A stretch of 64,000 nt of DNA from Desulfomicrobium escambiense DSM 10707. GTDB lineage: Bacteria > Desulfobacterota > Desulfovibrionia > Desulfovibrionales > Desulfomicrobiaceae. Where the stretch lies: assembly GCF_000428825.1 (NCBI RefSeq), contig NZ_AUAR01000003.1, forward strand, positions 124,001 through 188,000. The letters are read 5' to 3'. Positions 1 through 9,463 of this stretch are shown here, one piece after another. Numbering within the stretch: the stretch's first letter is position 1; every line of letters starts with the position of its first letter. Below the pieces are notes generated by a model, which saw only the letters and a program-made list of their open reading frames with translations, made no database searches and was not told the DNA's origin. A program made the position numbers and the translations under genes.

Positions 1-1837
1 CCTCTTCGTCGGCGGCCTGATCATGGCGATCAAGATGCCGGCCACTGTCAAACGGCCCATGGCCGTGGCCCTGCTCGTCGTCGGCCTCATGTACATGGGC
101 TGCTTCGAGTGGATGCGCGAGGCCGGACGCCGCCCGTACCTCATCCACGGGCACATGTACTCCAACGCCATCCTGGCCGGGACCGAGGACGCCATCGCCG
201 CGCAGGGCTTCCTGGCGACCTCGGGCTGGAACCGCTACCAGGAGGTCACCCCCGAGAACGCCGTGGAAGCCGGGCGGGAGATCTTCCGCGGCCAGTGCTC
301 GTCCTGCCATTCCATCGGCGGCCCACTGAACGACATCAAGCCCCTGACGGCGGCATTCGACCAATTCGGCATGGAGTCCATGATCCGGGGCATGGGCACG
401 GTCCACGCCTACATGCCGCGCTTCGCGGGCACGGCCCGGGAGCGGGAAGCCCTGGCGTCCTTCATCGTGCAGAAACTGAACAGCCGGACGCCCGCAGCCG
501 ATCCTCCCGCGCCGCCAGCTTTGGCAGGGCCGGAAATTCCGCCCTTTGATGCGGAAAACGGGGAATATGTGCTGCTGGCGTGGTGCACGCTTGGCGAAAA
601 GTGCATCTCGGACTGCGACGCGCATTTCTCCTTTCTCCCGCCCGGCAGCGTCCTGACGGCCCAACTCGTGCGTCGCGACCCGCGTCCGGAGATCGTGACC
701 CAGGGCGTGAAGATCTCCTACATCCCGCCCGCGGGCTTCGAAAACCCGAGCAAGCACGTGGACTTCTGGAAATACGCGCCGTCGCTGGTCGGCAAGGAAC
801 TCCCGGAAAACGTCAGCGCCAAGGGGCTCGGCCTGTCCGGGGACATGAAGCTCAACGAAAAGAACCTGACCTTCGTGGCCGACGGCATCCCTGTGCTGCC
901 CTACACGGACGACGGCGGCGTCAACCCGTACCCCGTCTTCACCATCGAGGCCCGGGACGCCGCCAGCGGCGAACTCCTGGCCACGACCAGGGTCGTGGCG
1001 CCCGTGTCCACGGAGATCGGGTGCAAGCACTGCCACGGCGGCGAGTGGAGACGCGACGACGTCACGGGCATCTCCGCCGCGACCGCCTCGGACGTCCTGG
1101 CCCGCCACGACCGCCGGCACAAGACCGACCTCCAGGCCCAGGCCGCGAGCGGCCGGCCCGTGCTCTGCCAGAGCTGTCACCCCGACCCGCTGCTGAACGC
1201 CGCAGGCCGCCCGGAACTGCTCAACCTGCCGACGGCCATACACGGGTTTCACGCCAATTACATGACCGGCATGGAGGGGGCTCAGGCCTGCCGCGCCTGC
1301 CATCCGGAAAGCTTCACCCGTTGCGCCCGCGGCGTGCATGCCACGCAGGCCGGGCTGACCTGCGTCAACTGTCACGGCACCATGGAGGACCACGCCCTGT
1401 CCCTGCTCAAGGCCGAAAAAGAGGCGGGCAAGGCCAAGGCCGAACGGCTCATGCGGCACGTCAGGCCCAGACTCGTGGCCACGGTGGATGAAATCGTGCC
1501 GCGCCAACCCTGGAAGGACGAGCCCGAGTGCCTGACCTGCCACGTGGACTTCGCCCCCCCGCAGGGCGACCAGGCCTTCAACCAGTGGGTGCGCGGCCCC
1601 GAGGGGCTCTACCGTACCCGCACCGACGACGCGGGGCTGATGTGCGAGGCCTGCCACGGGCCGACCCACGCCGAATACCCGGCCGTGAACCCGTTCCACC
1701 CCGACCTCGACGCCATCCAGCCCCTGCAGTACCAGGGCGCGCCCGGCCCCATCGGCTCGGGAGGCAACTGCGCCGTGTGCCACACCGAGGAAATGCTGGA
1801 CGAGTTCCACCACCCCAACATCCTGGGCGGCAACTGA
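1..1837 (+). CDS. Membrane-anchored octahaem c-type cytochrome, 5' end outside window
   Basis: The reading frame is open from the first complete codon, and the first in-frame ATG (base 23) falls inside an apparent hydrophobic helix, so the true start is probably upstream. Counting from that ATG, a second hydrophobic helix (about residues 13-28) is followed by eight CxxCH haem-c motifs at about residues 92, 334, 382, 423, 447, 503, 541 and 583. The first haem lies in a class I cytochrome-like domain. The other seven lie in the last half, after a roughly 150-residue haem-free domain. This suits a periplasmic electron-transfer subunit tethered to the membrane. Partner and substrate cannot be named. 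The missing N-terminal part may be a larger membrane oxidoreductase domain. No CxxCH motif looks broken. A perfect stem-loop follows the stop codon. Confidence 0.8.
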   Translation, partial: LFVGGLIMAIKMPATVKRPMAVALLVVGLMYMGCFEWMREAGRRPYLIHGHMYSNAILAGTEDAIAAQGFLATSGWNRYQEVTPENAVEAGREIFRGQCSSCHSIGGPLNDIKPLTAAFDQFGMESMIRGMGTVHAYMPRFAGTAREREALASFIVQKLNSRTPAADPPAPPALAGPEIPPFDAENGEYVLLAWCTLGEKCISDCDAHFSFLPPGSVLTAQLVRRDPRPEIVTQGVKISYIPPAGFENPSKHVDFWKYAPSLVGKELPENVSAKGLGLSGDMKLNEKNLTFVADGIPVLPYTDDGGVNPYPVFTIEARDAASGELLATTRVVAPVSTEIGCKHCHGGEWRRDDVTGISAATASDVLARHDRRHKTDLQAQAASGRPVLCQSCHPDPLLNAAGRPELLNLPTAIHGFHANYMTGMEGAQACRACHPESFTRCARGVHATQAGLTCVNCHGTMEDHALSLLKAEKEAGKAKAERLMRHVRPRLVATVDEIVPRQPWKDEPECLTCHVDFAPPQGDQAFNQWVRGPEGLYRTRTDDAGLMCEACHGPTHAEYPAVNPFHPDLDAIQPLQYQGAPGPIGSGGNCAVCHTEEMLDEFHHPNILGGN

Positions 1838-1844
1838 TGAACCC

Positions 1845-1876
1845 GTCTGCCCGGACCGGACACGGTCCGGGCAGAC
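1845..1876 (+). terminator. Strong stem-loop after the cytochrome gene
   Basis: A 13-bp perfect inverted repeat (1845-1857 with 1864-1876) with a 6-base loop begins 7 bases after the cytochrome stop codon. Only a short T stretch follows, so termination may be inefficient. A second, smaller hairpin (about 1890-1908) lies just downstream. Confidence 0.6.
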
Positions 1877-2023
1877 GCCTTTCCGGAAAGGTGCGACTCC
1901 AGCGCACCTGCCGCCGCGAATCAGAATTTCCTTTACCCTCCCGCGGCCTTGGGTTAGCCTTCGCGCAAGGTTCCACCGGAATCCCGTCGCGCCCGACGCT
2001 TCCCCCCACACAGGAGAACCGCC

Positions 2024-2275
2024 ATGACGTATCTCCCCTGCGTTGGATGCGGGTGGTGCTGCATGCACGATCAGTGCACCGACTCACTGCGTCGGCACGG
2101 GTATCTGCCGCGCTGTCCCGAGCTTTTCTGGAGCGACGAGGCCGGGCGCTACCTCTGCCGGACCATGCTCGAAGGCGATACGGGAGACGCGATCAGGCGC
2201 AACCAGCATACCGGCAAAGGATGCTGCGCCCCCCTCAATTCCTGGCGCATGGACGTCCACAACCGGGACACATGA
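2024..2275 (+). CDS. Small cysteine-rich protein, YkgJ-like
   Basis: This 83-residue protein begins after a good ribosome binding site (AGGAG). It has a high cysteine content: CxxCxxCC near residues 6-13, then single cysteines and a CC pair near residue 67. This resembles small YkgJ-type CxxCxxCC proteins thought to bind a metal or Fe-S centre, but the protein is shorter than most of that family. It stands alone between the cytochrome and a sensor kinase. The function is unknown, and the family assignment is tentative. Confidence 0.65.
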   Translation: MTYLPCVGCGWCCMHDQCTDSLRRHGYLPRCPELFWSDEAGRYLCRTMLEGDTGDAIRRNQHTGKGCCAPLNSWRMDVHNRDT

Positions 2276-2297
2276 AACCGCATCGACCGGACCACGC

Positions 2298-3986
2298 ATG
2301 AGCCACGCCTCGCCCGAGACGGACACGTCAGCCGAACCCGTCAGGAAAATCCCTTCCCCCAGAATGATGAGCGGGCAGCTCACCGTCCTGACCATCCTGG
2401 TGGCCATGGTGCCCCTGGTGTGCCTGGGCACCCTCGGCTACGTCTTTTACGACTCGGCCTACAGGACCAATGCCCGCGCCGTCCTCGGCAAACAGGCCAT
2501 GAGCGCGGCCCAGAGCGTGAACGCCTTTCTCGAAGAGAAAATCTCAAACCTCCGCCAGGAGGCGGGGACAGCCGGCTTTGCCCAACTGTCCGATCCGGCC
2601 CGCCTGCGCGACAGGCTGCACATGCTGCAGGACGCCTACCAAGGGGTCTTTCTCGGTCTCGATGTCCTCGACGCCTCGGGCATGATCGTCGCCGACACCG
2701 GCCCCACCGCGGCTGCAGCCGACGCGCCGTGGTTCCAGCAGGCCATCAGCCGGCCGCAATTCATCAGCAGCCTCGGCATGAGGGACTCCCAGCTCTTCAT
2801 CACCGTGCGCGTCGCCTCGGGTCAGGCGCCCTGGCTCCTGCGGGCGCACCTGGACCCGGCGCAGATCGACGACAGAATCCGGATCTTTCAGCCCGCCGGG
2901 CCGGGCGGCTCGTTCTTCCTCGACCGGCACGGCGCGCCCGACCCGTCCGCGAGCGGAACGAGCACGCGGGAAACGACGGCGATCCTCGCCGGACAGGTCT
3001 TTCCCGAAGGGCGGCCCGTGGTCATCGAAGCGCGCGACGACAGAAACGAAATGCGCATGTACGGGTGCGCCCCGGTCAAGGCCTCGGGCGGCATCCTGGT
3101 CATCCATCAGGCCATGGACGATGTCCTGCGTCCCCTGGTCAATGCCCGCATGCTGGGGCTGGCCATCGTGCTCCTCGGGGCGGCCGGCATCGTCGCCACG
3201 GCTCTGGCCCTGGCCCGCCGCACCGAGCAGCGGCTGCTCAAGGCCGAGCTCACCCAGCAACACATGCAGCGGCAGCTGGTCGAGGCCGGCAAGCTCGCAG
3301 CCATCGGCGAACTGGCCGCAGGCGTGGCCCACGAGATCAACAACCCCCTGGCCATCATGATGGAAAACGCCGGCTGGATCGAGGACCTGCTGTCCTCGGA
3401 CGATCCCTACAGCGTTGAAAACGTCACGGAAATCCGTTCCTCGCTGCAGACCATCACCATTCAGGGCCACCGCTGCAGGGAGATCACGCACAAGCTCCTG
3501 AGCTTCGCCCGCAAGACCGACACCACCGTGCGGGCGGTGCGGGTCAACCCGCTGCTCGAAGACATCGCGGGCTTCGCCCGGCAGAAGGCCAAATACCGGG
3601 AGGCCGAAATCCGGCTCGCCCTGGACCCCGACGTCCAGGAGGTCTCGGGTTCCCCCACCGAGCTGCAGCAGATCCTCCTCAACCTGGTCAACAACGCCAT
3701 CGACGCCATCGACAGGCCCGGCGGTCTGGTCGAACTTCGCTCCCTCCGGGAACCCGACGCGGTCTGCATCACCGTCAACGACAACGGACAGGGCATCCCC
3801 GCCGACGTCCTGCCCCGCATCTTCGACCCCTTCTTCACCACCAAGGCCGAGGGTCAGGGCACGGGCCTGGGCCTGGCCATCTGCCGAGACATCCTGTCCA
3901 AGATGAACGGCACCATCAGCGTCGAATCGACGCCCGGCAAAGGCTCCGCCTTCAGCATCCGCCTGCCCCTGCGGGACGAGGTATGA
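2298..3986 (+). CDS. Membrane sensor histidine kinase, orphan
   Basis: A 562-residue two-component sensor. The first membrane helix lies at about residues 25-50 and a periplasmic Cache-like sensing region follows to about residue 270. The second helix is at about 280-300. The kinase core has the phospho-accepting His345 (AGVAHEINNP) and the N, G1 (DNGQGIP) and G2 (GTGLGLA) boxes of the ATPase domain. The H box is of the NtrB-like type. No response regulator is adjacent, so the partner is unknown. The start is uncertain because neither this ATG nor the in-frame ATG pair near 2364 has a clear ribosome binding site. The gene starts 22 bases after the small Cys-rich gene and could be co-transcribed with it. 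Confidence 0.8.
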   Translation: MSHASPETDTSAEPVRKIPSPRMMSGQLTVLTILVAMVPLVCLGTLGYVFYDSAYRTNARAVLGKQAMSAAQSVNAFLEEKISNLRQEAGTAGFAQLSDPARLRDRLHMLQDAYQGVFLGLDVLDASGMIVADTGPTAAAADAPWFQQAISRPQFISSLGMRDSQLFITVRVASGQAPWLLRAHLDPAQIDDRIRIFQPAGPGGSFFLDRHGAPDPSASGTSTRETTAILAGQVFPEGRPVVIEARDDRNEMRMYGCAPVKASGGILVIHQAMDDVLRPLVNARMLGLAIVLLGAAGIVATALALARRTEQRLLKAELTQQHMQRQLVEAGKLAAIGELAAGVAHEINNPLAIMMENAGWIEDLLSSDDPYSVENVTEIRSSLQTITIQGHRCREITHKLLSFARKTDTTVRAVRVNPLLEDIAGFARQKAKYREAEIRLALDPDVQEVSGSPTELQQILLNLVNNAIDAIDRPGGLVELRSLREPDAVCITVNDNGQGIPADVLPRIFDPFFTTKAEGQGTGLGLAICRDILSKMNGTISVESTPGKGSAFSIRLPLRDEV

Positions 3987-4027
3987 CACGCGGACAAAAC
4001 ACCAGGGCCTTTCTCTACCCTGCCTAT

Positions 4028-4056
4028 TTGACTCGACTTATTTCTGCGGATAATAG
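4028..4056 (+). promoter_or_regulatory. Candidate sigma-70 promoter for the GspE-type gene
   Basis: TTGACT at 4028-4033, a 17-base spacer, then TAATAG at 4051-4056, in an AT-rich stretch of an otherwise GC-rich window, 37 bases before the ATPase gene. A shifted -10 (GATAAT, 4049-4054) has better sequence but a 15-base spacer. Pattern match only. Confidence 0.45.
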
Positions 4057-4092
4057 CCTGGCGAATCCATCAACCATCTCTGTGGAGCCCTC

Positions 4093-5970
4093 ATGTCCGA
4101 GGCCGGCACGACACGTCAGACGTCAGCTCACGGCGAGCTCATCGACATCCTCATCAAGGAAGGCCTGCTGACGGAAAAGCAGGCCGTGCATGCCTCCAGG
4201 CTGCGCAGCAAGCTCACCCGTTCCAAGCCGCTCCTCGAAATCGTCAAGGAGCTGGGCTACGTCACCGACGAGCAGGTCACGGCCGCCATCCGCAAGAACA
4301 AGCTGTCCATGCGCATCGGCAGCCTGCTGGTGGAGCTTGGGCTCATCAGCGAGGCCGACCTGGAGTCCGCGTTCCAGATCCAGCGCGCAAGCCAGACTCC
4401 GCAGAAGCTCGGCGAGGTGCTGGTCAAGAACAACTTCATCAAGGAATTCAAGCTCCTCGAAGCGCTGTCCTTACAGCTCGGCTACCCGTTCATCGACCCA
4501 CGCTTCACCAACCTGGATCTTTCCCTGCTGCATCAGGTTCCCTCGACCTACCGCGCCAAGGGTGCGTACATCCCCATCGGGCGCGTCGAGAACAGAATCG
4601 TCGTGGCCTTCGCCAACGTTCTGGACCAGGAGGAACTGGACGAGGCCCGCACCATGTTTCCCGAGGGGATCAGCCCTGCCATCGCCACCCGGGAGGCCAT
4701 CGTCGAGGCTTACCAGCGCTTCGAACGCGGGGCGCAGTCGCGGGAAACGAGCGAGGAGGACTCGGCCGCGGGCATCGTCGAGCGCATCATCCTCGACGCC
4801 ATCGATTTCAATGTCAGCGACATCCACATGGAGCCCCTGCCGGACCGGCTGCGCGTGCGCTTCCGGCGCGACGGCGTGCTCGAACCGTACAAGGAGTTCC
4901 CGCGCGACATCATCCCCAACATTTCGAGCCGCCTGAAGATCATGTGCAAGGCGGATATCGCCGAGAAGCGCCGCCACCAGGGCGGCCGCATTCTCTTCGA
5001 GTATCCGGGAGGCGAGCTCGACATGCGAGCCTCTTTCTACGTGACCATCCACGGCGAGGCCATCGTCCTGCGCCTGCTGAACCGCCAGGGCAACCTCATC
5101 GACATCACCGGCATCGGGATGTACCCGAAGATTCTCAAGCGCTTCATCGAAAGCGCCCTCTCGCGGCCAAGCGGCGTCGTCATCGTCACCGGCCCAACGG
5201 GCTCGGGCAAGACGACCACGGTCTACAGCTGCATCCACCACCTGAACACGCCGCTTCTGTCCATCATCACGGCCGAGGAGCCCGTGGAGTACGTCATCCC
5301 GGGCATCTCCCAGTGCTCCATCGACCCCAAGATCAACCTGACCTTCGAGGAGACCCTGCGCCACATCGTGCGCCAGGACCCGGACGTCATCCTCATCGGC
5401 GAGATCCGCGACAACTATTCGGCTGAAGTGGCCGTGCAGGCCGCCCTGACCGGGCACAAGGTCCTGACCACCTTCCACACCGAGGACTCCATCGGCGGCC
5501 TCATCCGCCTCATGAACATGGACATCGAGGCCTTCCTCATCTCCTCGACCGTGGTCAGCGTCGTGGCACAGCGCCTGCTGCGCCGCGTCTGCCCGGAGTG
5601 CTCCAAGCCCTACAAACCCACGCCGGGCGAACTGCAGATGTTCGGGTACACCCAGGCCATGGTGCAGGGCGCGAACTTCCGCAAGGGCGCCGGCTGCTCC
5701 CACTGCCGCTACACGGGCTACCGCGGACGGGTCGCGGTCTTCGAGCTGCTCATCCTCGACGAGATGGTCCGCAACGCCATCCTGGAGCGGCGCACCAGCT
5801 TCGACATCCGCAAGATCGCCCTGGAGAGCGCGGGGCTCGTCACACTGTTCGAGGAAGGCCTGGTCAAGGCTTCCGAAGGCATCACCTCCCTGGAGGAGGT
5901 CATGCGCTGCCTGCCCCTGGTCCTCAAGCCCCGCTCCCTCGAAGAAACCCGCCGCCTGCTCGGAGTCTGA
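4093..5970 (+). CDS. GspE/PilB-type secretion or pilus ATPase with MshEN-like N-terminus
   Basis: A 625-residue hexameric-type ATPase of the type II secretion/type IV pilus family. Residues about 1-150 hold repeated LGxxLVxxxxIxxxxLxxAL segments, the MshEN fold known to bind c-di-GMP in MshE-type ATPases. The ATPase core has Walker A GPTGSGKT (367-374), an Asp box with Walker B around DPDVILIGEIRD, and a zinc-binding CxxC pair (Cys500/503 and Cys535/538). Length and order fit PilB/GspE. No pilin, GspF or secretin gene is nearby, so the machine it powers is not in the window. An HDOD gene follows after two bases, so the two are probably co-transcribed. Confidence 0.88.
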   Translation: MSEAGTTRQTSAHGELIDILIKEGLLTEKQAVHASRLRSKLTRSKPLLEIVKELGYVTDEQVTAAIRKNKLSMRIGSLLVELGLISEADLESAFQIQRASQTPQKLGEVLVKNNFIKEFKLLEALSLQLGYPFIDPRFTNLDLSLLHQVPSTYRAKGAYIPIGRVENRIVVAFANVLDQEELDEARTMFPEGISPAIATREAIVEAYQRFERGAQSRETSEEDSAAGIVERIILDAIDFNVSDIHMEPLPDRLRVRFRRDGVLEPYKEFPRDIIPNISSRLKIMCKADIAEKRRHQGGRILFEYPGGELDMRASFYVTIHGEAIVLRLLNRQGNLIDITGIGMYPKILKRFIESALSRPSGVVIVTGPTGSGKTTTVYSCIHHLNTPLLSIITAEEPVEYVIPGISQCSIDPKINLTFEETLRHIVRQDPDVILIGEIRDNYSAEVAVQAALTGHKVLTTFHTEDSIGGLIRLMNMDIEAFLISSTVVSVVAQRLLRRVCPECSKPYKPTPGELQMFGYTQAMVQGANFRKGAGCSHCRYTGYRGRVAVFELLILDEMVRNAILERRTSFDIRKIALESAGLVTLFEEGLVKASEGITSLEEVMRCLPLVLKPRSLEETRRLLGV

Positions 5971-5972
5971 AC

Positions 5973-6827
5973 ATGAACCAGGAAAAATCCTTCCTCGACA
6001 GCCTGAAGGAGCACGTGGTCTCGGGCAAGGCGCAGCTACCGGCCTTCGACCGCACGGGCCTGGCCATCCAGGAGGAGATGGCCAAGCCGGACCCGGACAT
6101 GCAGGCCATCGAAAAGCACATCCTGCGCGACCCGGCCCTGACCAGTCAGCTGCTCAAAATGGCCAACTCGTCCTTCTACCGCGGCATGCTGGAGATCACC
6201 ACGGTCCGCAACGCCATCGTCCGCCTGGGCCTGGCCGAGGTGTCGGGCCTCGTGACCATGCTGACCCAGAAGAAATCCTTCGCCACCCAGGACCCGTTCA
6301 TCCGCGAGTACATGGACGAACTCTGGATCCACTCCGTGGCCTGCGCCCTGGGCGCCAAGTGGATCGCCAAGGAATGCCGGCTGCCGAGCAAGATGAACGA
6401 GGCCTTTTTCGCCGGTCTGCTGCACGACATCGGCAAGGCGTTTCTCCTGCTGGCCATCTCCGACATGAAGAAAAGCGGGGAGCTTGGCGAAAACGTCCCC
6501 CGCACCTTCATCGAGGAGGCCCTGGACTCCCTGCACGCGGCCCTGGGGGCGCAGCTCCTCAAGGCCTGGAACCTCCCGGACGTCTACTGCATGGTTGCCA
6601 GGCACCATCACGACGAGGACATGCAGGACCGCGACGTCGTCCTGCTCATGGTCAGCCTGGCCAACAAGGTCCTGGCCAAGGCCGGCATCGGCATCACCCG
6701 CACCCCGGACATCGACTTGGCCACCAGTCCCGAGGCCATCCAGCTCGACCTGTCGGAGATCAAGGTCGCGGAACTGGAGCTGACCATGGAGGATTACGTG
6801 GCCTTCATCCAGGAAGGGGAAGCCTAG
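5973..6827 (+). CDS. HDOD domain signalling protein
   Basis: A 284-residue protein made almost entirely of an HDOD domain, a relative of HD hydrolases that usually lacks full catalytic residues and acts in regulation. The alpha-helical core includes LLHDIGKAFLLL and a later RHHHDED segment, so some HD-type metal ligands are still present. The start two bases after the ATPase stop codon indicates translational coupling. Similar HDOD genes often lie beside motility or c-di-GMP genes, and here the partner is an MshEN-bearing ATPase. A convergent stem-loop follows. Confidence 0.8.
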   Translation: MNQEKSFLDSLKEHVVSGKAQLPAFDRTGLAIQEEMAKPDPDMQAIEKHILRDPALTSQLLKMANSSFYRGMLEITTVRNAIVRLGLAEVSGLVTMLTQKKSFATQDPFIREYMDELWIHSVACALGAKWIAKECRLPSKMNEAFFAGLLHDIGKAFLLLAISDMKKSGELGENVPRTFIEEALDSLHAALGAQLLKAWNLPDVYCMVARHHHDEDMQDRDVVLLMVSLANKVLAKAGIGITRTPDIDLATSPEAIQLDLSEIKVAELELTMEDYVAFIQEGEA

Positions 6828-6857
6828 CTCCGCCGAACTCCCCCAGCTCAAACAGAT

Positions 6858-6887
6858 CGGGCCGGCTCCTGTCATGGAACCGGCCCG
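6858..6887. terminator. Stem-loop between convergent genes
   Basis: A 12-bp stem with one mismatch (6858-6869 with 6876-6887) and a 6-base loop lies in the 68-bp gap between the HDOD gene (plus) and the DUF2207 gene (minus). T runs are short on both sides, so it may serve both directions weakly. Confidence 0.5.
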
Positions 6888-6895
6888 TCTCGTTT

Positions 6896-8764
6896 CTACC
6901 AGCCGCCGCCTCCGCCGCCGCCTCCACCGCCGCCCGAGGAGCCGCCCCCGCCCATGCCCGAAGAACTCCCCGGAGCGGAAGAGGCCGAGGACACGGCCGA
7001 CGACACGCCGCTGCCCAGGCCCGTCGCGAAGCCGCCGGGGTGCAACGAATTCCAGTGGCGCCCGGCATACCACCCCGGCTCGTACCCCGCCCGGCTCAGG
7101 ATGTCGGCGAACCGTTCGCCCCACTCGTTCTCCACATCCAAGGCCATGGCGTAGGGCAGGAACTTCTCGAAGAGTTCCGGCGTCTCGTCGGGCGGGTGGA
7201 TGAAATTGAGGCGGTCCTCCTCGGCCACGGACAGGTAGAGCCGAAACCCCTCGATCTCGTCGAGGACGCGGCGGCCGGCCTGGGTCGGGGCCTTGAGCAG
7301 CTCGTAGAAGACGGCGTTGGTCAGGATCATCCCCAGAAAGACGGCGCCAGGCGCCAGGCCGGTCTGGCTGAGCAGGAAACTCAGGCCCATGACCTCCCCG
7401 CCCAGGAAAGGCAGGGAAAAGGCCAAAAGCGCCATGGCCCCGACCTTGCCCATGACGCCCCGCGCCTGCCAGGCGGCAAAGGCTCTGCGCAGCAGCGTGA
7501 CGCAGCCGAAGGTCCAGCCCGTCAGCCAGACGCAGAGGAAAAGAACCACGGGCGGAACGTCCGCACCGAAGGCCATGGCCCCGACCGTGGCCAGGGTGAT
7601 GACCACACCTGGGGCCACCCAGCCCGAATTGGCCAGGAAATACGTAGAGGACAGCTCCTTGCCGAGCTTGTCCTTCATGGCCTGCCGGGCCCGGCTCACG
7701 ACCTTGTGGTTGGTGTTCTTAAGCTCCACGGAAGGGCCGGCCTTGCGCAGCTCGTCCCAGACCGCCCGCTCTCCGGCGGACAGATCGGCAGGGGCCCGCT
7801 CGGCGAGTTCGAGCCGCACGCTGGCGTTATCCGCTATCCTGAGACCGCCCTTGACCGCGATGTTCACGATGCCCGCCGTGAAGGCCGTGTTGTCGAATTT
7901 CATGCGCCACAGCATGCGCACCATGGCCGGCGAAAAACCCTTGGGCGGGGCGAAGCGAGGGATGATCACGCCCTTGGCCGGGTCCCGGCCGACCCTGAGC
8001 CAGGCCAGCAGGTAGTAGGTTAAGAGCAGGGCGGCCCCGAAGCCGACGAACGCAAGGCTTCCGCCCTCGGCCATGATCGTCTCGGCCACGCCGGGCGCAG
8101 GAGGCTCGGTCACGAAGCCCTTGGGCCAGGACACCGCGATGGTCAGGCCTTCGCCTGGAGCGTACGGCCGGGACGAGTCGAAGACGACGCGGTTCTCACC
8201 GGCCGCGAAATTCCGGCTATCCGTGCTGCCCTGGGGTCCCTCGTAGGCCACGGCCTCCAGGGACGCGGCCCCGCCCGGCAGGTGCACGACGCAGCCGACC
8301 CGGTCCAGGGGCAGCCGCCAGCCGTTGCCGTTCACGTTCCAGTAGAGCTCGTCGTGATCCCGGAAGAAGCCCAGCTGGCGGGTCGTCGAGTAAGTCAGGG
8401 TGTACGTGTAGGTACCGGGCGCAAGGATGACGTCCTTCTGCCCGATGTAGATCGCCACGCCGTTGGACCTGCTTTCCGTGTGGTAGGGCTCGGGCCGCCC
8501 GTCGCGCCGGACGTCGGCGAGGGTGAAGCCCACCCGCACGGTCTTCCCGTCCGCGCCCTGGTACGTGGTCGGAAACTCGCGCACGATGCCGCGCCTGATC
8601 TGATCCCCCGCCGCCAGGACCGTGATGTTCTCCGTAACCACGAGGGACCCGTCGGGGTCGATGACGACCGTGGAGGTGAAATCGAGGATACGCTCCGTCT
8701 GGGCGTACAGCGGACAGGCGACGACAAACGTCAGGAGAAACGCCAGAACAAGTCTGCTGCGCAT
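6896..8764 (-). CDS. DUF2207 family membrane protein
   Basis: A 622-residue protein with an N-terminal signal peptide (positively charged start, hydrophobic core, cleavage after a CPLYAQ-like site). An extracytoplasmic DUF2207 beta-rich domain follows (about residues 25-240), then several membrane helices (about 245-265 and 380-480). The C-terminus is made of serine/glycine runs ending in a long poly-glycine stretch, a hallmark of this family. The biochemical role is unknown. It starts 9 bases after the lemA-like gene; LemA and DUF2207/TPM proteins commonly occur together, which supports both calls. Confidence 0.85.
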   Translation of the reverse strand: MRSRLVLAFLLTFVVACPLYAQTERILDFTSTVVIDPDGSLVVTENITVLAAGDQIRRGIVREFPTTYQGADGKTVRVGFTLADVRRDGRPEPYHTESRSNGVAIYIGQKDVILAPGTYTYTLTYSTTRQLGFFRDHDELYWNVNGNGWRLPLDRVGCVVHLPGGAASLEAVAYEGPQGSTDSRNFAAGENRVVFDSSRPYAPGEGLTIAVSWPKGFVTEPPAPGVAETIMAEGGSLAFVGFGAALLLTYYLLAWLRVGRDPAKGVIIPRFAPPKGFSPAMVRMLWRMKFDNTAFTAGIVNIAVKGGLRIADNASVRLELAERAPADLSAGERAVWDELRKAGPSVELKNTNHKVVSRARQAMKDKLGKELSSTYFLANSGWVAPGVVITLATVGAMAFGADVPPVVLFLCVWLTGWTFGCVTLLRRAFAAWQARGVMGKVGAMALLAFSLPFLGGEVMGLSFLLSQTGLAPGAVFLGMILTNAVFYELLKAPTQAGRRVLDEIEGFRLYLSVAEEDRLNFIHPPDETPELFEKFLPYAMALDVENEWGERFADILSRAGYEPGWYAGRHWNSLHPGGFATGLGSGVSSAVSSASSAPGSSSGMGGGGSSGGGGGGGGGGGW

Positions 8765-8773
8765 GGCCGCCGC

Positions 8774-9328
8774 CTAGAACGCAACCGTGGGCACGGCCCG
8801 TTCCGCCGCGCTCTCCAGTTCGAAGAACTCGGCCTTGGCGAACCCAAAGTGCCCGGCGATCAGGTTGGACGGAAAGGACTCCACGGCGATGTTCAGGTTG
8901 CGCACGGCGCCGTTGTAGTAGCGGCGAGCCAGCTGGATCTGTTCCTCGATCTCGCCCAGGGAGGCCTGCAGCTGGGCGAAGTTGGCGTTGGCCTTCAGGT
9001 CCGGGTAATTCTCGGCAAGAGCGAAGAGCTTGCCCAAGGCCTGGCCAAGAAGCCCCTGGGCCTGGGCCGTCTCGCCCACGCCGTGGGCGTTCTGGGCCAG
9101 CCCCCGCAGCCGGATGACCTCCTCCAGCGTGCCCTTCTCGTGGGCCGCGTAGCCCTTGACCGTGGACACGAGGTTGGGAATCAGATCCGTGCGCCGCTTG
9201 AGCTGCACGTCGATGCCGCTCCAGGCTTCCTCCACCATGTTGCGCATCCGCACCAGGCCGTTGTAGACCGCGACGGCCCACAGAACCACTGCCGCGACCA
9301 GACCGAGCACCACGACGAGACCGATCAT
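8774..9328 (-). CDS. lemA: LemA family protein
   Basis: A 184-residue protein with one N-terminal membrane helix (about residues 2-20) followed by the LemA helical core with the conserved RRxDLIPNLV motif and a FALAENYPDLKA segment. The start was set at a methionine with a clear GGAGG ribosome binding site; an open frame continues upstream but has no signal. It is first in a two-gene minus-strand unit with the DUF2207 gene. The molecular function of LemA is not established. Confidence 0.88.
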   Translation of the reverse strand: MIGLVVVLGLVAAVVLWAVAVYNGLVRMRNMVEEAWSGIDVQLKRRTDLIPNLVSTVKGYAAHEKGTLEEVIRLRGLAQNAHGVGETAQAQGLLGQALGKLFALAENYPDLKANANFAQLQASLGEIEEQIQLARRYYNGAVRNLNIAVESFPSNLIAGHFGFAKAEFFELESAAERAVPTVAF

Positions 9329-9463
9329 AAACCCTCCGAAATCATGCTGTTTATGCTGCCCTTCTAGGCCAAAGGGCCATTCTTGAAAAGCGCGGCCTTG
9401 CTTTTTGGACCGGACCTTGCCAGACCATGGACACCAGACACCCTTCAGCCGCGCGAGGTGCTC

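Noticed and set aside
6896-6960. Poly-glycine C-terminus of the DUF2207 protein as a sequencing artefact
   Set aside because: Ser/Gly runs ending in poly-Gly are characteristic of DUF2207/TPM-type proteins, and the frame closes normally.
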